Positions 47,977-57,248 are shown, numbered from the stretch's first letter. The stretch is 64,000 bases of DNA from Thermoleophilia bacterium (GCA_009694365.1 SHVE01000001.1:124001-188000); one strand, 5' to 3'. A program made the numbers and translations. Notes: a model not told the origin generated them from the letters alone.

Positions 47977-49883
47977 TTTCGCGTCTTCGAAGCATCGCGT
48001 GGCGAGGCCACCGGCACCGTCTGGGGCAGGTATCGGTGGACGTCGTCCTCATCGGGCTCGCGTGGTGGTTCGCCTTCGTCGTGAGGTTCGACGGCGATCC
48101 GCCCGGTCGGTACGACCGGCTCTTCGTCGTCACCGTCGGGGTCGTCCTGGTCATCAAACTCGTCACCTTCGTGGTGTTCCGCTTCTACACGCGCTGGTGG
48201 CGGTTCACGGGGATCGCCGATCTGGAGCAGATCGTGGCGGCCTGTCTCGTTGCCACCGCGCTGGTCCTCACGGCCCTCACGCTGTGGCGTCCCGACGGCT
48301 TCGAGCCCGTACCCCGCGGTGTGTTCGCCCTCGACTTCCTGTTCACCGTCGTGCTCATCGGCGGTGTGCGGTTTGTCGTGCGGTCGGTAATGGAGCGCTC
48401 GTCCCGTGGCGGAGGATCCGCGACGGGCCGTCCCGTCATCATCTGTGGCGCGGGCAGCGCCGCGAACTCACTGCTCGGCGACATGCGCCGGGAGTCGGGG
48501 CTCGCGTACACACCGGTGGGGCTGATCGACGACGACCCCCGCAAGGCGGGACTTCGCGTGGGCGGCGTCAAGGTGCTGGGAACCCGTGAGGACCTCTCTC
48601 GGGTGCTGCGCGACACCCGTGCCCGTGAGGTGATCATCGCCATGCCGTCGGCGCCGGGGGCGGTGCGTCGTGACATCGTTGATCGCTGCCGCACCGCCGG
48701 GGTGCGCGTGACCACCCTCCCGGGGCTCCCCGAGTTGATGAACGGAGACGTATCCGTGCAGAAGCTGCGCGAGGTCCGCGTGGAGGACGTGCTCGGTCGC
48801 GCGTCGGTGGAGATCGACATGGCACGGGTGGCCCGGTACCTCAACGGCCGCCGGGTCCTCGTGACGGGCGCCGGTGGATCCATCGGGTCGGAACTTTGTC
48901 GGCAGCTCGTTGCCGTGGGGCCGAGCGCGTTGGTCATCCTCGATCACGCCGAGAACAACCTGTTCGAGATCGATCTCGAACTCCGCGATCGCGGCCACTC
49001 GCCAGTCCCCGTTATCGCCGATTGCCGCGACGAGGAACTGATGGACAGGGTGTTCACCCAGTATCGCCCGGAGATCGTGTTCCACGCGGCGGCCTACAAG
49101 CACGTGCCCATGATGGAGATCAATCCCATCCAAGCCATCGCGAACAACTCCCTCGCCACGGCGACGCTGGCCAATCTCGCCACACGCCACGGGGTGGACC
49201 GCGTCTGCCTCATCTCTACCGACAAGGCCGTGGAGCCGCAGACGGTGATGGGCGGTTCGAAGGCGTTGGCCGAGCGCATCATCGAGATGCACGCACACGA
49301 TGCAGCCACGCGATTTGCCGCCGTGCGGTTTGGCAACGTGCTCGGGTCGTCGGGGTCGGTGCTGCCTATCTTCCGCCGCCAGATCGCAACGGGCGGACCC
49401 GTGACGGTGACCCACCCCGACATGGCCCGCTACTTCATGACCATCCCGGAGGCGGTGCAGTTGGTGATCGAGGCCACCGGGATCGCCGACGGGGGCGACG
49501 TGTTCGTACTCGACATGGGTGAGCCCGTGCGGATCATGGACCTGGCGGAGAACATGATCCGCCTCTCGGGTATGGAACCCGGACGGGACATCCAGATTGA
49601 GATCACCGGGGTGCGCCCCGGTGAGAAGTTGCACGAGGAGCTGTTCAACCTCGACGAGCAGGTGCGACCGACGCGCTACGGGGGGATCCTCCGTGCCACG
49701 CGTCCGCCGCTGGATCCGGACGCGCTCGGCACGCGCATCGCCCACCTGCGCTCGGTCGTGGCCGATGGCGATCCGGTGGCCGCATCGGCGGCGCTCTGGG
49801 CGACGCTCCGTGCCGGCAGGGACGGCGGGCGCGTCGGCGAATACGATGACGTTCACGTCCGCGACGAACGCGACATCCCATGA
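47973..49883 (+). CDS. CapD/FlaA1-type nucleotide-sugar epimerase/dehydratase
   Basis: 636 residues: four N-terminal membrane helices, a first Rossmann domain (VIICGAGSAANSLLGDMRRE), and a short-chain dehydrogenase domain with NAD-binding VTGAGGSIGSELCRQ and the STDKAV / M-x3-K pair (MGGSKALAE) that replaces the usual Y-x3-K in this family. Relatives are membrane UDP-GlcNAc 4,6-dehydratases making the keto-sugar used by aminotransferases such as the one two genes upstream. ATG overlaps the DUF354 stop. Confidence 0.93.
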   Translation: MISRLRSIAWRGHRHRLGQVSVDVVLIGLAWWFAFVVRFDGDPPGRYDRLFVVTVGVVLVIKLVTFVVFRFYTRWWRFTGIADLEQIVAACLVATALVLTALTLWRPDGFEPVPRGVFALDFLFTVVLIGGVRFVVRSVMERSSRGGGSATGRPVIICGAGSAANSLLGDMRRESGLAYTPVGLIDDDPRKAGLRVGGVKVLGTREDLSRVLRDTRAREVIIAMPSAPGAVRRDIVDRCRTAGVRVTTLPGLPELMNGDVSVQKLREVRVEDVLGRASVEIDMARVARYLNGRRVLVTGAGGSIGSELCRQLVAVGPSALVILDHAENNLFEIDLELRDRGHSPVPVIADCRDEELMDRVFTQYRPEIVFHAAAYKHVPMMEINPIQAIANNSLATATLANLATRHGVDRVCLISTDKAVEPQTVMGGSKALAERIIEMHAHDAATRFAAVRFGNVLGSSGSVLPIFRRQIATGGPVTVTHPDMARYFMTIPEAVQLVIEATGIADGGDVFVLDMGEPVRIMDLAENMIRLSGMEPGRDIQIEITGVRPGEKLHEELFNLDEQVRPTRYGGILRATRPPLDPDALGTRIAHLRSVVADGDPVAASAALWATLRAGRDGGRVGEYDDVHVRDERDIP

Positions 49884-50119
49884 GCACTCTGGCGATTCAG
49901 ATCACCACTGCACCGGACGTGCTCCCCGAGCACTGCGTCGCCGTACGCCCGGGTGGCACGCTGTCCCACGTCCGCCGTACCTGCACCGCCCACCGCGCCG
50001 ATGCGTACTGCGTGGGTCGCGATCACGATGCGCAGTGCCTCGTGTACTGGTGCGATGAGGGGCAGCATGTCCTTGCGCCCCGCGGTACCCGCGCCTCACT
50101 GGCGGTCGTCGGCCGCTGA
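49880..50119 (+). CDS. Small Cys/His-containing hypothetical protein
   Basis: 79 residues with five cysteines and several histidines (EHC, RRTCTAHR, AYCVGRDHD, QCLVYWC), suggestive of metal binding. No family recognised. ATG 49880 overlaps the CapD-like stop by 4 nt, so it is translated as the tail of the glycan operon. Confidence 0.55.
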   Translation: MSTLAIQITTAPDVLPEHCVAVRPGGTLSHVRRTCTAHRADAYCVGRDHDAQCLVYWCDEGQHVLAPRGTRASLAVVGR

Positions 50120-50500
50120 CCGGTGGCCGGTCGTGGCCGGGTGCCATGACCACGCGGGGCTGTTCGTTGATCGGTGGTGGACCGGAGAGGGCTCCGACAA
50201 CCGGTCGCGCCGGGTGGGTCGGTGCCGGGCGCCGGGTCAGGCGCGAATGGTAACGGGCCACACCGTGACCGCGGGGATGGCGTAGGTCCGAACCGCGTCC
50301 GGGCTCCCACACGGCGGGTCCACACGGCCTGACGCCGTGTGCGGCCGGTATCCCAGTCGGATGTGTGCGCGGCGTACGTCGACGGACGCTCACCCGCCTG
50401 ACCCCGTCGCCGCGGTAATGGGCGTCCAGGGGACCCGCCCGTGCCGTTTCCCGTCGGCCGTATCGCGTGTCCCACGTGAGAGTCCGGCGGCATCCTCGGA
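50120..50500. other. Gap with an 8-bp hairpin before lysR
   Basis: About 380 bp without a credible gene. CACACGGC (50321-50328) pairs perfectly with GCCGTGTG (50334-50341) over a 5-nt loop; it may end the glycan operon. No inverted T-N11-A LysR box stood out next to the lysR start. Confidence 0.45.
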
Positions 50501-50506
50501 TAACCT
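50501..50506 (+). promoter_or_regulatory. Candidate -10 box of lysR gene (leaderless type)
   Basis: TAACCT ends 6 nt before ATG 50513. There is no Shine-Dalgarno. The A of the ATG would be the likely first transcribed base. Confidence 0.5.
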
Positions 50507-50512
50507 GTGCTT

Positions 50513-51460
50513 ATGGACTTGCGCCATCTCCTGACGCTACGCACCGTGGTCGACAAGGGGTCGTTCTCCCATGCGGCCGACGAGCTCGGCATTTCCCAAC
50601 CGGCCGTGTCGTTCCAGATCCGGTCGCTCGAGGATCGTATGGGGCAGCGCCTGCTCGATCGCAGCGGGCGGCGCGTGACCTTGACCGACGCCGGTCGGGT
50701 GGTGGATTCGTACGCCCGCCGCATCCTGGCGCTCGAGGATGATCTGCTCCGGGAGGTGGGTGATCTCTCGGATCATCTCTCGGGTCCGCTCGTACTGGGG
50801 TCGTCCACCGGTCCGGGGGAACTGTTGCTGCCCCGTCTGCTCGGGGGTTTCAAGCGCGACAACCCCCACGCTGAGGTGCGCCTGATGGTGCAGGACACCC
50901 AGACCGTGTGCGACCGCGTGCTCGATGACGAGATCGAACTCGGCGTGGTGGGGGCCGCGCGTCCACACCGCGGGTTGGTGTTTGAGCCCTTCGTGCGCGA
51001 CGAACTGGTGGTCATCTGTCCCCCGGATCATCCGCTGGCGGATCAGCGGGTGATCGCTCTGTCGGCTCTCGCTGCCCAGCCGATGATTCTGCAGCAACGC
51101 GGATCGGGCGTGCGTGCCGTGCTCGAGACGGCGTTCCGGGCTGCCGGTGTGCGAATGCGCGACCTCGACGTGACCCTCGAGCTTGGGCTGCAGCAGTCCG
51201 TGCGCGCGGCGGTGCTCGACGGCCTTGGTATCACGGTCATTTCGCGCCTCGCCGTGGAGCGTGATCTCGCGGAGGCCCGGCTCGTAGCCGTGGAGGTGGA
51301 GGGCGCCGTTCTGGCCCGCGACTTCTCCCTTGTGCGCCATGCTGGGCGCACGCCGAGTCGGGTGAGCGAGGGGTTCGTGACCTACGCACGGGCGCAACTC
51401 GCGGACCACGGCACCGTGGGCGACGGACGCGCGGTGTCCGCGGAGCAGGACGACTCGTGA
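50513..51460 (+). CDS. LysR-family transcriptional regulator
   Basis: 315 residues: N-terminal winged helix MDLRHLLTLRTVVDKGSFSHAADELG with SQPAVSFQIRSLE, then the periplasmic-binding-protein-like effector domain. The effector domain resembles CysB/CbbR-type ones; the ligand is unknown. ATG 50513 starts right at the LysR consensus; GTG 50507 is an alternative two codons earlier. It overlaps the flavoprotein gene by 4 nt (GTGA) and points the same way, unlike most LysR genes, which are divergent from their target. Confidence 0.92.
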   Translation: MDLRHLLTLRTVVDKGSFSHAADELGISQPAVSFQIRSLEDRMGQRLLDRSGRRVTLTDAGRVVDSYARRILALEDDLLREVGDLSDHLSGPLVLGSSTGPGELLLPRLLGGFKRDNPHAEVRLMVQDTQTVCDRVLDDEIELGVVGAARPHRGLVFEPFVRDELVVICPPDHPLADQRVIALSALAAQPMILQQRGSGVRAVLETAFRAAGVRMRDLDVTLELGLQQSVRAAVLDGLGITVISRLAVERDLAEARLVAVEVEGAVLARDFSLVRHAGRTPSRVSEGFVTYARAQLADHGTVGDGRAVSAEQDDS

Positions 51461-52680
51461 GTGCCCCGCCCGTGCGGTGCGACGTCCTCGTGGTCGGGTC
51501 CGGTGGTGCCGGCATGAGTGCGGCCCTCGCCGCGCGTGCGCAGGGGGCGAGCGTGATCGTCATCACCAAGGCGGCGCTCGGGGCCTCCAACACCGGACGG
51601 GCGCAGGGTGGAATCCAAGCGGCGATTTGTGAGGGCGACTCCACGGCCGACCATTTCGAGGACACTTTCGCCGCAGGGCACGAGGACGCCCGGCCCGAGT
51701 TGGTACGGACCCTCGTGGAGGGTGGGCCCGACGCCATCCGGTGGCTCACCCACCTCGGGGTCGCCTTCACGCGCGACGACGGCGACATCCGCGTAATCCG
51801 GTGCGGGGGAGCCCGACGCCCACGGCTGCTGCAGGCCGGTGAGCGCACCGGTGCCGAGATGGTTCAGGTACTCCGCGCCGCGGTACGACGCAGCGGCGCG
51901 GAGGTGCATGAATCCACCTCCCTCAGGGCGCTGGCCCCGGTGGATGGGGGATGGTGGGCAACCGTCGCCGCGCGGGACGGCGCGACGAGCACGATCGCGT
52001 GCGGGGCCGTGGTGCTCGCAGCTGGTGGGGGCCTCGGTGGTGAGGCGGCGCGCATCGGCGAAAAGTCGACGAATCACCCGGATTCGACGCCGGAGGTGTT
52101 GGAGATGGCTCTCGCGCTGGGCGCCGCGGGCGTGGATCTCGACTCGTGGCAGAGGCATCCCACCGGTGCCCTCTGGCCCGAGGGGCTCGCGGGTTACGCC
52201 CTGCCCGAGACCACGCGCTCCTACGGCGCCACCCTGCACGACGCCCAGGGCGAGCGGTTCGTCGATGAACTGGCACCCCGCGACGTGGTCGCGAATGCCA
52301 TCATTCGGGTCCTCGAGGAGGGCCGGGGGGTCACCACGCCGGATGGCGCGACCGGGGTGTGGCTCGACACCACGGCTATCGATCGTGAGAACGGGGCGGG
52401 TTTCACCGCGGATCGCCTCGCCTATGTGTACAACCGCTACCTGAAGCAGGGAGTCGACATCACCACGGAGCGCGTCTTAGTCCACCCGGTTCTCCATTAT
52501 CGCAACGGCGGTCTGGTGATCGACGAGACGGGCGCCACCACCCTCGGTGGTGTGTTCGCCGCGGGCGAGATCACCGGTGGCGTCCACGGCACCAACCGGC
52601 TTATGGGTAACTCGCTGCTCGACACGGTGGTGTTTGGGCGCATCGCGGGTGCCAGTGCTGCGCGACGGGCGATGCGATGA
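51457..52680 (+). CDS. FAD-dependent fumarate reductase / L-aspartate oxidase-like flavoprotein
   Basis: 407 residues: FAD site VLVVGSGGAGMSAALAARAQG, ASNTGRAQGGIQAAI, substrate-region HPTGALWP and the Arg in LAPRDVVANAI, and GGVFAAGEITGGVHGTNRLMGNSLLDTVVFG. These are the SdhA/NadB signatures, but the C-terminal helical domain of those enzymes (~120 residues) is missing. It may oxidise a 2-hydroxy or amino acid. GTG overlaps lysR, ATGA overlaps the sulfolactate gene, so it shares their role. Confidence 0.85.
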   Translation: MSAPPVRCDVLVVGSGGAGMSAALAARAQGASVIVITKAALGASNTGRAQGGIQAAICEGDSTADHFEDTFAAGHEDARPELVRTLVEGGPDAIRWLTHLGVAFTRDDGDIRVIRCGGARRPRLLQAGERTGAEMVQVLRAAVRRSGAEVHESTSLRALAPVDGGWWATVAARDGATSTIACGAVVLAAGGGLGGEAARIGEKSTNHPDSTPEVLEMALALGAAGVDLDSWQRHPTGALWPEGLAGYALPETTRSYGATLHDAQGERFVDELAPRDVVANAIIRVLEEGRGVTTPDGATGVWLDTTAIDRENGAGFTADRLAYVYNRYLKQGVDITTERVLVHPVLHYRNGGLVIDETGATTLGGVFAAGEITGGVHGTNRLMGNSLLDTVVFGRIAGASAARRAMR

Positions 52681-53471
52681 GCGGTGGGAGGCCGGACTTC
52701 CTGCACCTGCCCACCCGACCCGCCAAGCCCCGTCAGGAGGGCATCACCCATGTGATGGACAAGGGGATGTCGCTGCAGCAGGTCGAGGGGATGATCGAGA
52801 CCGCGGGCGAGCATGTGGACATCGTCAAGTTGGGGTGGGGTACCGCGTACGTCACGCGTAACCTGCGCGAGAAGATCCGCCGGTATCAGTCGTTCGGGAT
52901 CCCCGTTGTGCTCGGTGGGACCTTCTGGGAAACCTGCCTCGTTCACGGGAAGCTTGACGAGTGGCGCGCGTTTGTTACTGACCTCGGTCTCCGGCATGTG
53001 GAGGTGTCGGACGGAACCGTGTCACTGCCGCACGAGACGAAGCTCGAGTACATCGCCGAACTCGCGAAGGACTTCATCGTTCTCTCGGAGGTGGGGTCAA
53101 AGGACAACGATGTGGTCATCGCGCCGTACCGGTGGGTGGAGATGATCAACGCTGAGATTGGCGCGGGGGCGTGGAAGGTCATCACCGAGGCGCGTGAGAC
53201 CGGCACGGCCGGGGTGTTCCGTGGTGACGGCGAGGTGCGTATGGGCCTGATCGAGGAGATCGTCCACTCCATTGACGTACATCGCCTCCTCTTCGAGGCG
53301 CCGCAGAAGGCGCAGCAGGTGTGGTTTATTCGCACCTTCGGAACCAATGTGAACCTCGGCAACATCCCGCCCGATGAGGTGATCCCGCTCGAGACGCTGC
53401 GCCTTGGGCTGCGGTCGGACACCCTGTATTCCATGGCGCCCCCCGAGCACGTGGACGGCGCGGGTATCTAG
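52677..53471 (+). CDS. comA: Phosphosulfolactate synthase (ComA family)
   Basis: ComA adds sulfite to phosphoenolpyruvate to give phosphosulfolactate, the first step of one coenzyme M route; bacterial homologues serve sulfolactate synthesis. The 264-residue TIM-barrel product has DKGMSLQQVEGMIETAGEHVD, VKLGWGTAYV, VEVSDGTVSLPH and EVGSKDNDVV, typical of the family. It is coupled by ATGA to the flavoprotein. ComB and ComC homologues are not in the window. Confidence 0.88.
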   Translation: MSGGRPDFLHLPTRPAKPRQEGITHVMDKGMSLQQVEGMIETAGEHVDIVKLGWGTAYVTRNLREKIRRYQSFGIPVVLGGTFWETCLVHGKLDEWRAFVTDLGLRHVEVSDGTVSLPHETKLEYIAELAKDFIVLSEVGSKDNDVVIAPYRWVEMINAEIGAGAWKVITEARETGTAGVFRGDGEVRMGLIEEIVHSIDVHRLLFEAPQKAQQVWFIRTFGTNVNLGNIPPDEVIPLETLRLGLRSDTLYSMAPPEHVDGAGI

Positions 53472-53506
53472 ACGGGGCGACGTTGCCCCGTAATCCCGGT
53501 GTGGGC

Positions 53507-55471
53507 ATGATGCGATCGATCCGCGTCCCCATCGCCATCGTCGCCACTGCCATAGCGGTTATGTCGTTCGCCGTCGACGCCGCACGTGCGCGCTCGATGG
53601 GGCACGTCTTCGACTGGAGCCACGAGCTCAACATCGAGGAGCACCCCCGGTACCGGTCCACGGGTCCGCTCCCGATGCCCACGGCCCGGTGGTTGCGCAC
53701 GGTGGACGGGATCCTCAACACCGCTGGGCGGCACGGCCTGTGGTTCAGTGGGTTCGCCGCACTCCCCATTGATATCCCGGTGTCGCCCCGCGAGCCGCGG
53801 TCGTGGCGCACCCTGGCCACTGCCCAGCGCCTGTACGACACGACCGGACTCTCGTGGGACGCCAACGTGGAGGCGTACGCGGCCAAGGACGCACTCTGCG
53901 TATTCCCGAGGCGGCCCACGGCGTGTCGCCCCACCGGCGTGGTTTTCCAGCCCGGTACTGCGGCGCCCACCCGCCGCATGTCGTTGCTCGATCCCGCCTA
54001 CCGGCGCAGGGCGCTTGAGGAGATCCGCCGCATCGTGCCGCCTCTGGCCGGTAGGGGTTACGTGTGGTCGTTCACCGGGTCCGACGAGCCCATCGTGGTA
54101 CTGCCGCAGGGGAGAGCGACCCGGAGCGCCCTCTGGCGTCGGCAGTCGGCCGAGGTCACACGGGACTTCGGCTTCGCCCCGCCGGTCGCCGGGGCGCGGC
54201 CGTCCCGAGCGGCGCTCACGGGGCTCCGGTGGCTCGCCTACTCGCGGTGGACCAGTCGCGAGTTCTTTCAGATGAAGGCCGAGCAGGCCGCGACGATCCG
54301 CCGCCTCGCCCCGGACGCCCGCGTGACCCCCAACGACTACGGGTTCATCGACGGCTTCATGCCGTGGGACTACACGCAGTTGGGTGCCTTCGCCGACATC
54401 ACCGAGGCCGATCCGTACGTCTCGTACGCCGAGCGGGGCAACCCGGGTCGAGGTCGGTACAACCCAGGCTTCGCCGCCAAGTTTCTGTCCGATTTGAGCG
54501 GGACGCGCACCCGGATTGTCATCCAGGCCTTCCCTTACGCCAGCTTCTCGCCCGGCATCACCGATGTCGAGACGTGGACCAGCCAGGCCCTGCGTGCCGG
54601 TGCCACCGACGTCAGTCTCTTCGCGCGTCAGAATCCGCGCTTCACCGATCCGGCGCTGTACACCGGCATGCTCGCGCTCGCGGCCCGGCTCCGGGGCATT
54701 CATCTGCCGGCACCCCCCGTGGACCCGTCCACGGTCGTCGTGTATTCGCTCATGAGCGAGGGCCAGGCGCAGCCGTGGCGCACGGGCGACAGTCGCTACC
54801 GGGCGTCCGGGGACGCTCTGTACACCACGTACGCGCTCCTCGGCGAGTTGAACCACGCACCGTTCCGCTTCGACACCGACCAGCGCCTGGAGGACTCCCC
54901 GGGGCGTCTGGCCCAGGCCCGGGTGGTGTGGCTGCCGCGTGGGGACACCCTCTCGCGCCCCTTCGCGGTGGCACTCCACCGCTGGGTGCTCGCCGGTGGG
55001 TTCCTCGTGGTTACCGATCCCACGGCGTTCACGCGCACGCCCGACAACGCCTCCCTCTCCGATGTGGGCGCGGCCCTGATGGGCGGGCACGTGAGTGCGG
55101 CCCAGAGTGGCGGAGTGCTGTTGATGCAAGCGGAGGCACTGGCGGCGTCGGTCCCCCCCGACGTGTTCGGTATCCCCGTCGACGACCGACGGTCGTGGTC
55201 GTTCACCGACGTGGCCCCCGGTGGTCGCGTTGTGGCCACTCACCTCGATCAGAGCCCCGCGGCGGTGTTGCGCGACGTGGGACGGGGTCACGTGCTGTCG
55301 TTCGCCGCCGACCCCATGACCCCGGGGTCACTGGTGGAGCCGCTGGACGTGGTGACCCTCGTGGGCCATGTGCAGCGCTTCGCGGGTGGTACCACCGACG
55401 CCCCGGCATGGTCGTGGCGTATCCCGGACACGGTGGACCATCTGCCGTGGGAGGGTGCGTACCGCCCGTGA
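53507..55471 (+). CDS. Secreted GH42-like TIM-barrel protein
   Basis: 654 residues with a signal peptide (MMRSIRVPIAIVATAIAVMS, then AVDAARARS as cut region). The central part looks like a TIM barrel with acidic residues in TGSDEP and EADPY; the last third (TVVVYSLMSEGQAQPW to the end) resembles the GATase-like trimerisation domain that follows the barrel in GH42 beta-galactosidases. No clear catalytic pair is proven, so hydrolase activity is an inference. ATG 53507 is preferred over the upstream starts because it opens the signal peptide. 35 nt after comA. Confidence 0.6.
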   Translation: MMRSIRVPIAIVATAIAVMSFAVDAARARSMGHVFDWSHELNIEEHPRYRSTGPLPMPTARWLRTVDGILNTAGRHGLWFSGFAALPIDIPVSPREPRSWRTLATAQRLYDTTGLSWDANVEAYAAKDALCVFPRRPTACRPTGVVFQPGTAAPTRRMSLLDPAYRRRALEEIRRIVPPLAGRGYVWSFTGSDEPIVVLPQGRATRSALWRRQSAEVTRDFGFAPPVAGARPSRAALTGLRWLAYSRWTSREFFQMKAEQAATIRRLAPDARVTPNDYGFIDGFMPWDYTQLGAFADITEADPYVSYAERGNPGRGRYNPGFAAKFLSDLSGTRTRIVIQAFPYASFSPGITDVETWTSQALRAGATDVSLFARQNPRFTDPALYTGMLALAARLRGIHLPAPPVDPSTVVVYSLMSEGQAQPWRTGDSRYRASGDALYTTYALLGELNHAPFRFDTDQRLEDSPGRLAQARVVWLPRGDTLSRPFAVALHRWVLAGGFLVVTDPTAFTRTPDNASLSDVGAALMGGHVSAAQSGGVLLMQAEALAASVPPDVFGIPVDDRRSWSFTDVAPGGRVVATHLDQSPAAVLRDVGRGHVLSFAADPMTPGSLVEPLDVVTLVGHVQRFAGGTTDAPAWSWRIPDTVDHLPWEGAYRP

Positions 55472-55482
55472 CGCCCGCCCGG

Positions 55483-55488
55483 TACCCT
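55483..55488 (+). promoter_or_regulatory. Candidate -10 box (leaderless type)
   Basis: TACCCT ends 7 nt before GTG 55496; no Shine-Dalgarno in between. Confidence 0.35.
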
Positions 55489-55495
55489 GCCCGGC

Positions 55496-55948
55496 GTGGC
55501 CGTCTTCATCTGCCCCCGATGCGCGCACCGCGTGGCCGGGTCCGAGCGCGCCGAGGGCCATCAGCCCCGGGGCTGCTCCACGTGCGGGTTCGGATTCGTG
55601 TTCGAGATCATGGGCGACTACTACGCGGGTCCGCTCACGGCACTCGTGTGCTGCGACGCGAAGCGGCGCGTGCTGGTGGCCGGGCATGCGGTGACGCCGA
55701 TCACGGGCTGGCCCGAGGCCGACATGATCGGTCGCGACGTGGTGGAGGCGCTTCGCCTCGCATTCCCCGGTGCCACGGACGACCCTCTGGACCGGGCGCT
55801 CGAGTGGGGGGTGCGCGTGCGCACGGAGCCCTGCACATTTCGGCCGTACCGTTTGGATGAGGATCGTCCGGGGATCGTGGACCTCTTTCCCGCGTACGAC
55901 GACGATGGTGGGCTCCTGATCGCGCTCACACCCGTGACCCGACCCTAG
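55496..55948 (+). CDS. Zinc-ribbon plus PAS-like protein
   Basis: 150 residues. The N terminus has a zinc ribbon: CPRC (residues 6-9) and CSTCG. The rest (FVFEIMGDYYAGPLTALVCCDAKRRVLVAG and following) reads as a PAS-like fold with AVTPITGWPEADMIG. It could be a small redox or signal sensor. GTG 55496 is likely leaderless. 2 nt before the aldo/keto reductase. Confidence 0.65.
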   Translation: MAVFICPRCAHRVAGSERAEGHQPRGCSTCGFGFVFEIMGDYYAGPLTALVCCDAKRRVLVAGHAVTPITGWPEADMIGRDVVEALRLAFPGATDDPLDRALEWGVRVRTEPCTFRPYRLDEDRPGIVDLFPAYDDDGGLLIALTPVTRP

Positions 55949-55950
55949 CC

Positions 55951-56952
55951 ATGGAGACCCGGCGGCTCGGCGCATCGGACCTCGACCTCTCGGTGGTCGG
56001 GCTCGGCACGTGGCAGTTCGGGGGGCGCTGGGGCGGTGCGGACGATTCCGTGAGCACGGCGACCTGTCATGCGGCGCTCGACGCGGGCATCAACTGGATC
56101 GACACGGCGGACATCTACGGGCAGGGCCGCGCCGAGCGGATCGTGGGCGCGGTTCTGCGTGACCGATCCGACGATGTCATCGTCGCAACGAAGGGTGGCG
56201 TGGCGTGGGAGTCGGGCCCGGACGGGCTCGTCATCTGGCGTGAGGCGTCCGGCGCCTACTTGCGCACGTCGCTCGAGCGCAGCCTCACGGCCCTCGGCCG
56301 GGACTACGTGGACCTGTATCAGGTGCATTGGCCCGTGGCCGGCGTGCCCGCCGACGACACGATGGCCGAACTCGTGAGGATGCGTGACGAGGGCACGATC
56401 CGCTGGATCGGGGTGTCCAACTACCACCTCCCCGACCTCGTGGCCGCCGCCGCCGCCGGTCCGTTCGTGTCGTTCCAGGAGGGGTACCACGTGATGCGTC
56501 GGCAGGCCGAGCAGGCGGAGTTTCCGTGGTGCCGGGACCACGGGGTGGGGGTGCTGGCCTACGGGCCGCTCGCCCACGGCCTGCTGACCGGGAGGATGGA
56601 CGCGACCACCACCTTCCCGGAGAACGACTGGCGCTCGGCCAGCGAGCTGTTCACCGACGAGTCGTTCGCTGATCGGATCGCGGTGGTGCAGGCCCTCCAG
56701 CACATTGCCGACCAGTCGGGGCGCCCGGGTGGGGTGGCCGAACTGGCGGTGGCCTGGGTGCTGCGGCGACCCGAGGTGGCATCGGCCATCGTCGGTGCGC
56801 GTGACGCGACGCAGGGCGCGGGCATCGCGGCTCTCGTGGGGGTACCGCTCAGCGCGGATGAGGACGCCGCGATCGACGCCGTGCTGGCCGGGTACCCGGC
56901 GGCCGCACGCGCCTACGGCCACGGCGAGCCACCGGACCGCACGGCCAAGTAG
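55951..56952 (+). CDS. Aldo/keto reductase
   Basis: A 333-residue NADPH-dependent (beta/alpha)8 oxidoreductase. METRRLGASDLDLSVVGLGTW opens it; the catalytic Asp and Tyr are in DTADIYGQGRAE, Lys in VATKGG, His in YQVHWP. It belongs to the voltage-channel-beta/YghZ-like branch. Substrate unknown. ATG 55951 is 2 nt after the zinc-ribbon gene, so both are probably one unit. Confidence 0.9.
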   Translation: METRRLGASDLDLSVVGLGTWQFGGRWGGADDSVSTATCHAALDAGINWIDTADIYGQGRAERIVGAVLRDRSDDVIVATKGGVAWESGPDGLVIWREASGAYLRTSLERSLTALGRDYVDLYQVHWPVAGVPADDTMAELVRMRDEGTIRWIGVSNYHLPDLVAAAAAGPFVSFQEGYHVMRRQAEQAEFPWCRDHGVGVLAYGPLAHGLLTGRMDATTTFPENDWRSASELFTDESFADRIAVVQALQHIADQSGRPGGVAELAVAWVLRRPEVASAIVGARDATQGAGIAALVGVPLSADEDAAIDAVLAGYPAAARAYGHGEPPDRTAK

Positions 56953-57248
56953 GGTCGCTCCCGAGGTCCGGTGCCGACCGCGTGTCGGGCACGTCCCGCC
57001 CGGTCGCGAGCTCACGAGGCAGCGTGATGGCGACGGTGGTCGCGACGATTCCCATGAGTACCGGTGACAGGGACCCCGAACGGTGAGCGGAGTGGGGAGA
57101 ACCCGCCACGTGCCCACGGGTCCCCGTTTGGTACGCCCTTCGCGTGCCGGTGACGGTCGTGCACGATTGCGGCGACTGGTGTGAGGGCCCCGTGTATCGT
57201 CGGCGTCGACGCGGCATCATGTGAGTACGCGAGGAACGGCGGTAGGGG
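56953..57248. other. Gap before the SDR39U1-type gene
   Basis: 296 bp. On the minus strand one stretch reads SPVLMGIVATTVAITLPREL, hydrophobic and gene-like, but with stops and no start; it may be a worn gene relic. A TATCGT at about 57197 is a possible -10 box for the next gene, with a GAGGAACGG ribosome site near 57229. Confidence 0.35.

Noticed and set aside
53468..55291. 607-codon open frame antisense to the GH42-like gene
   Set aside because: Arg/Gly/Val-rich shadow; the plus-strand frame has a signal peptide and ordered domains.
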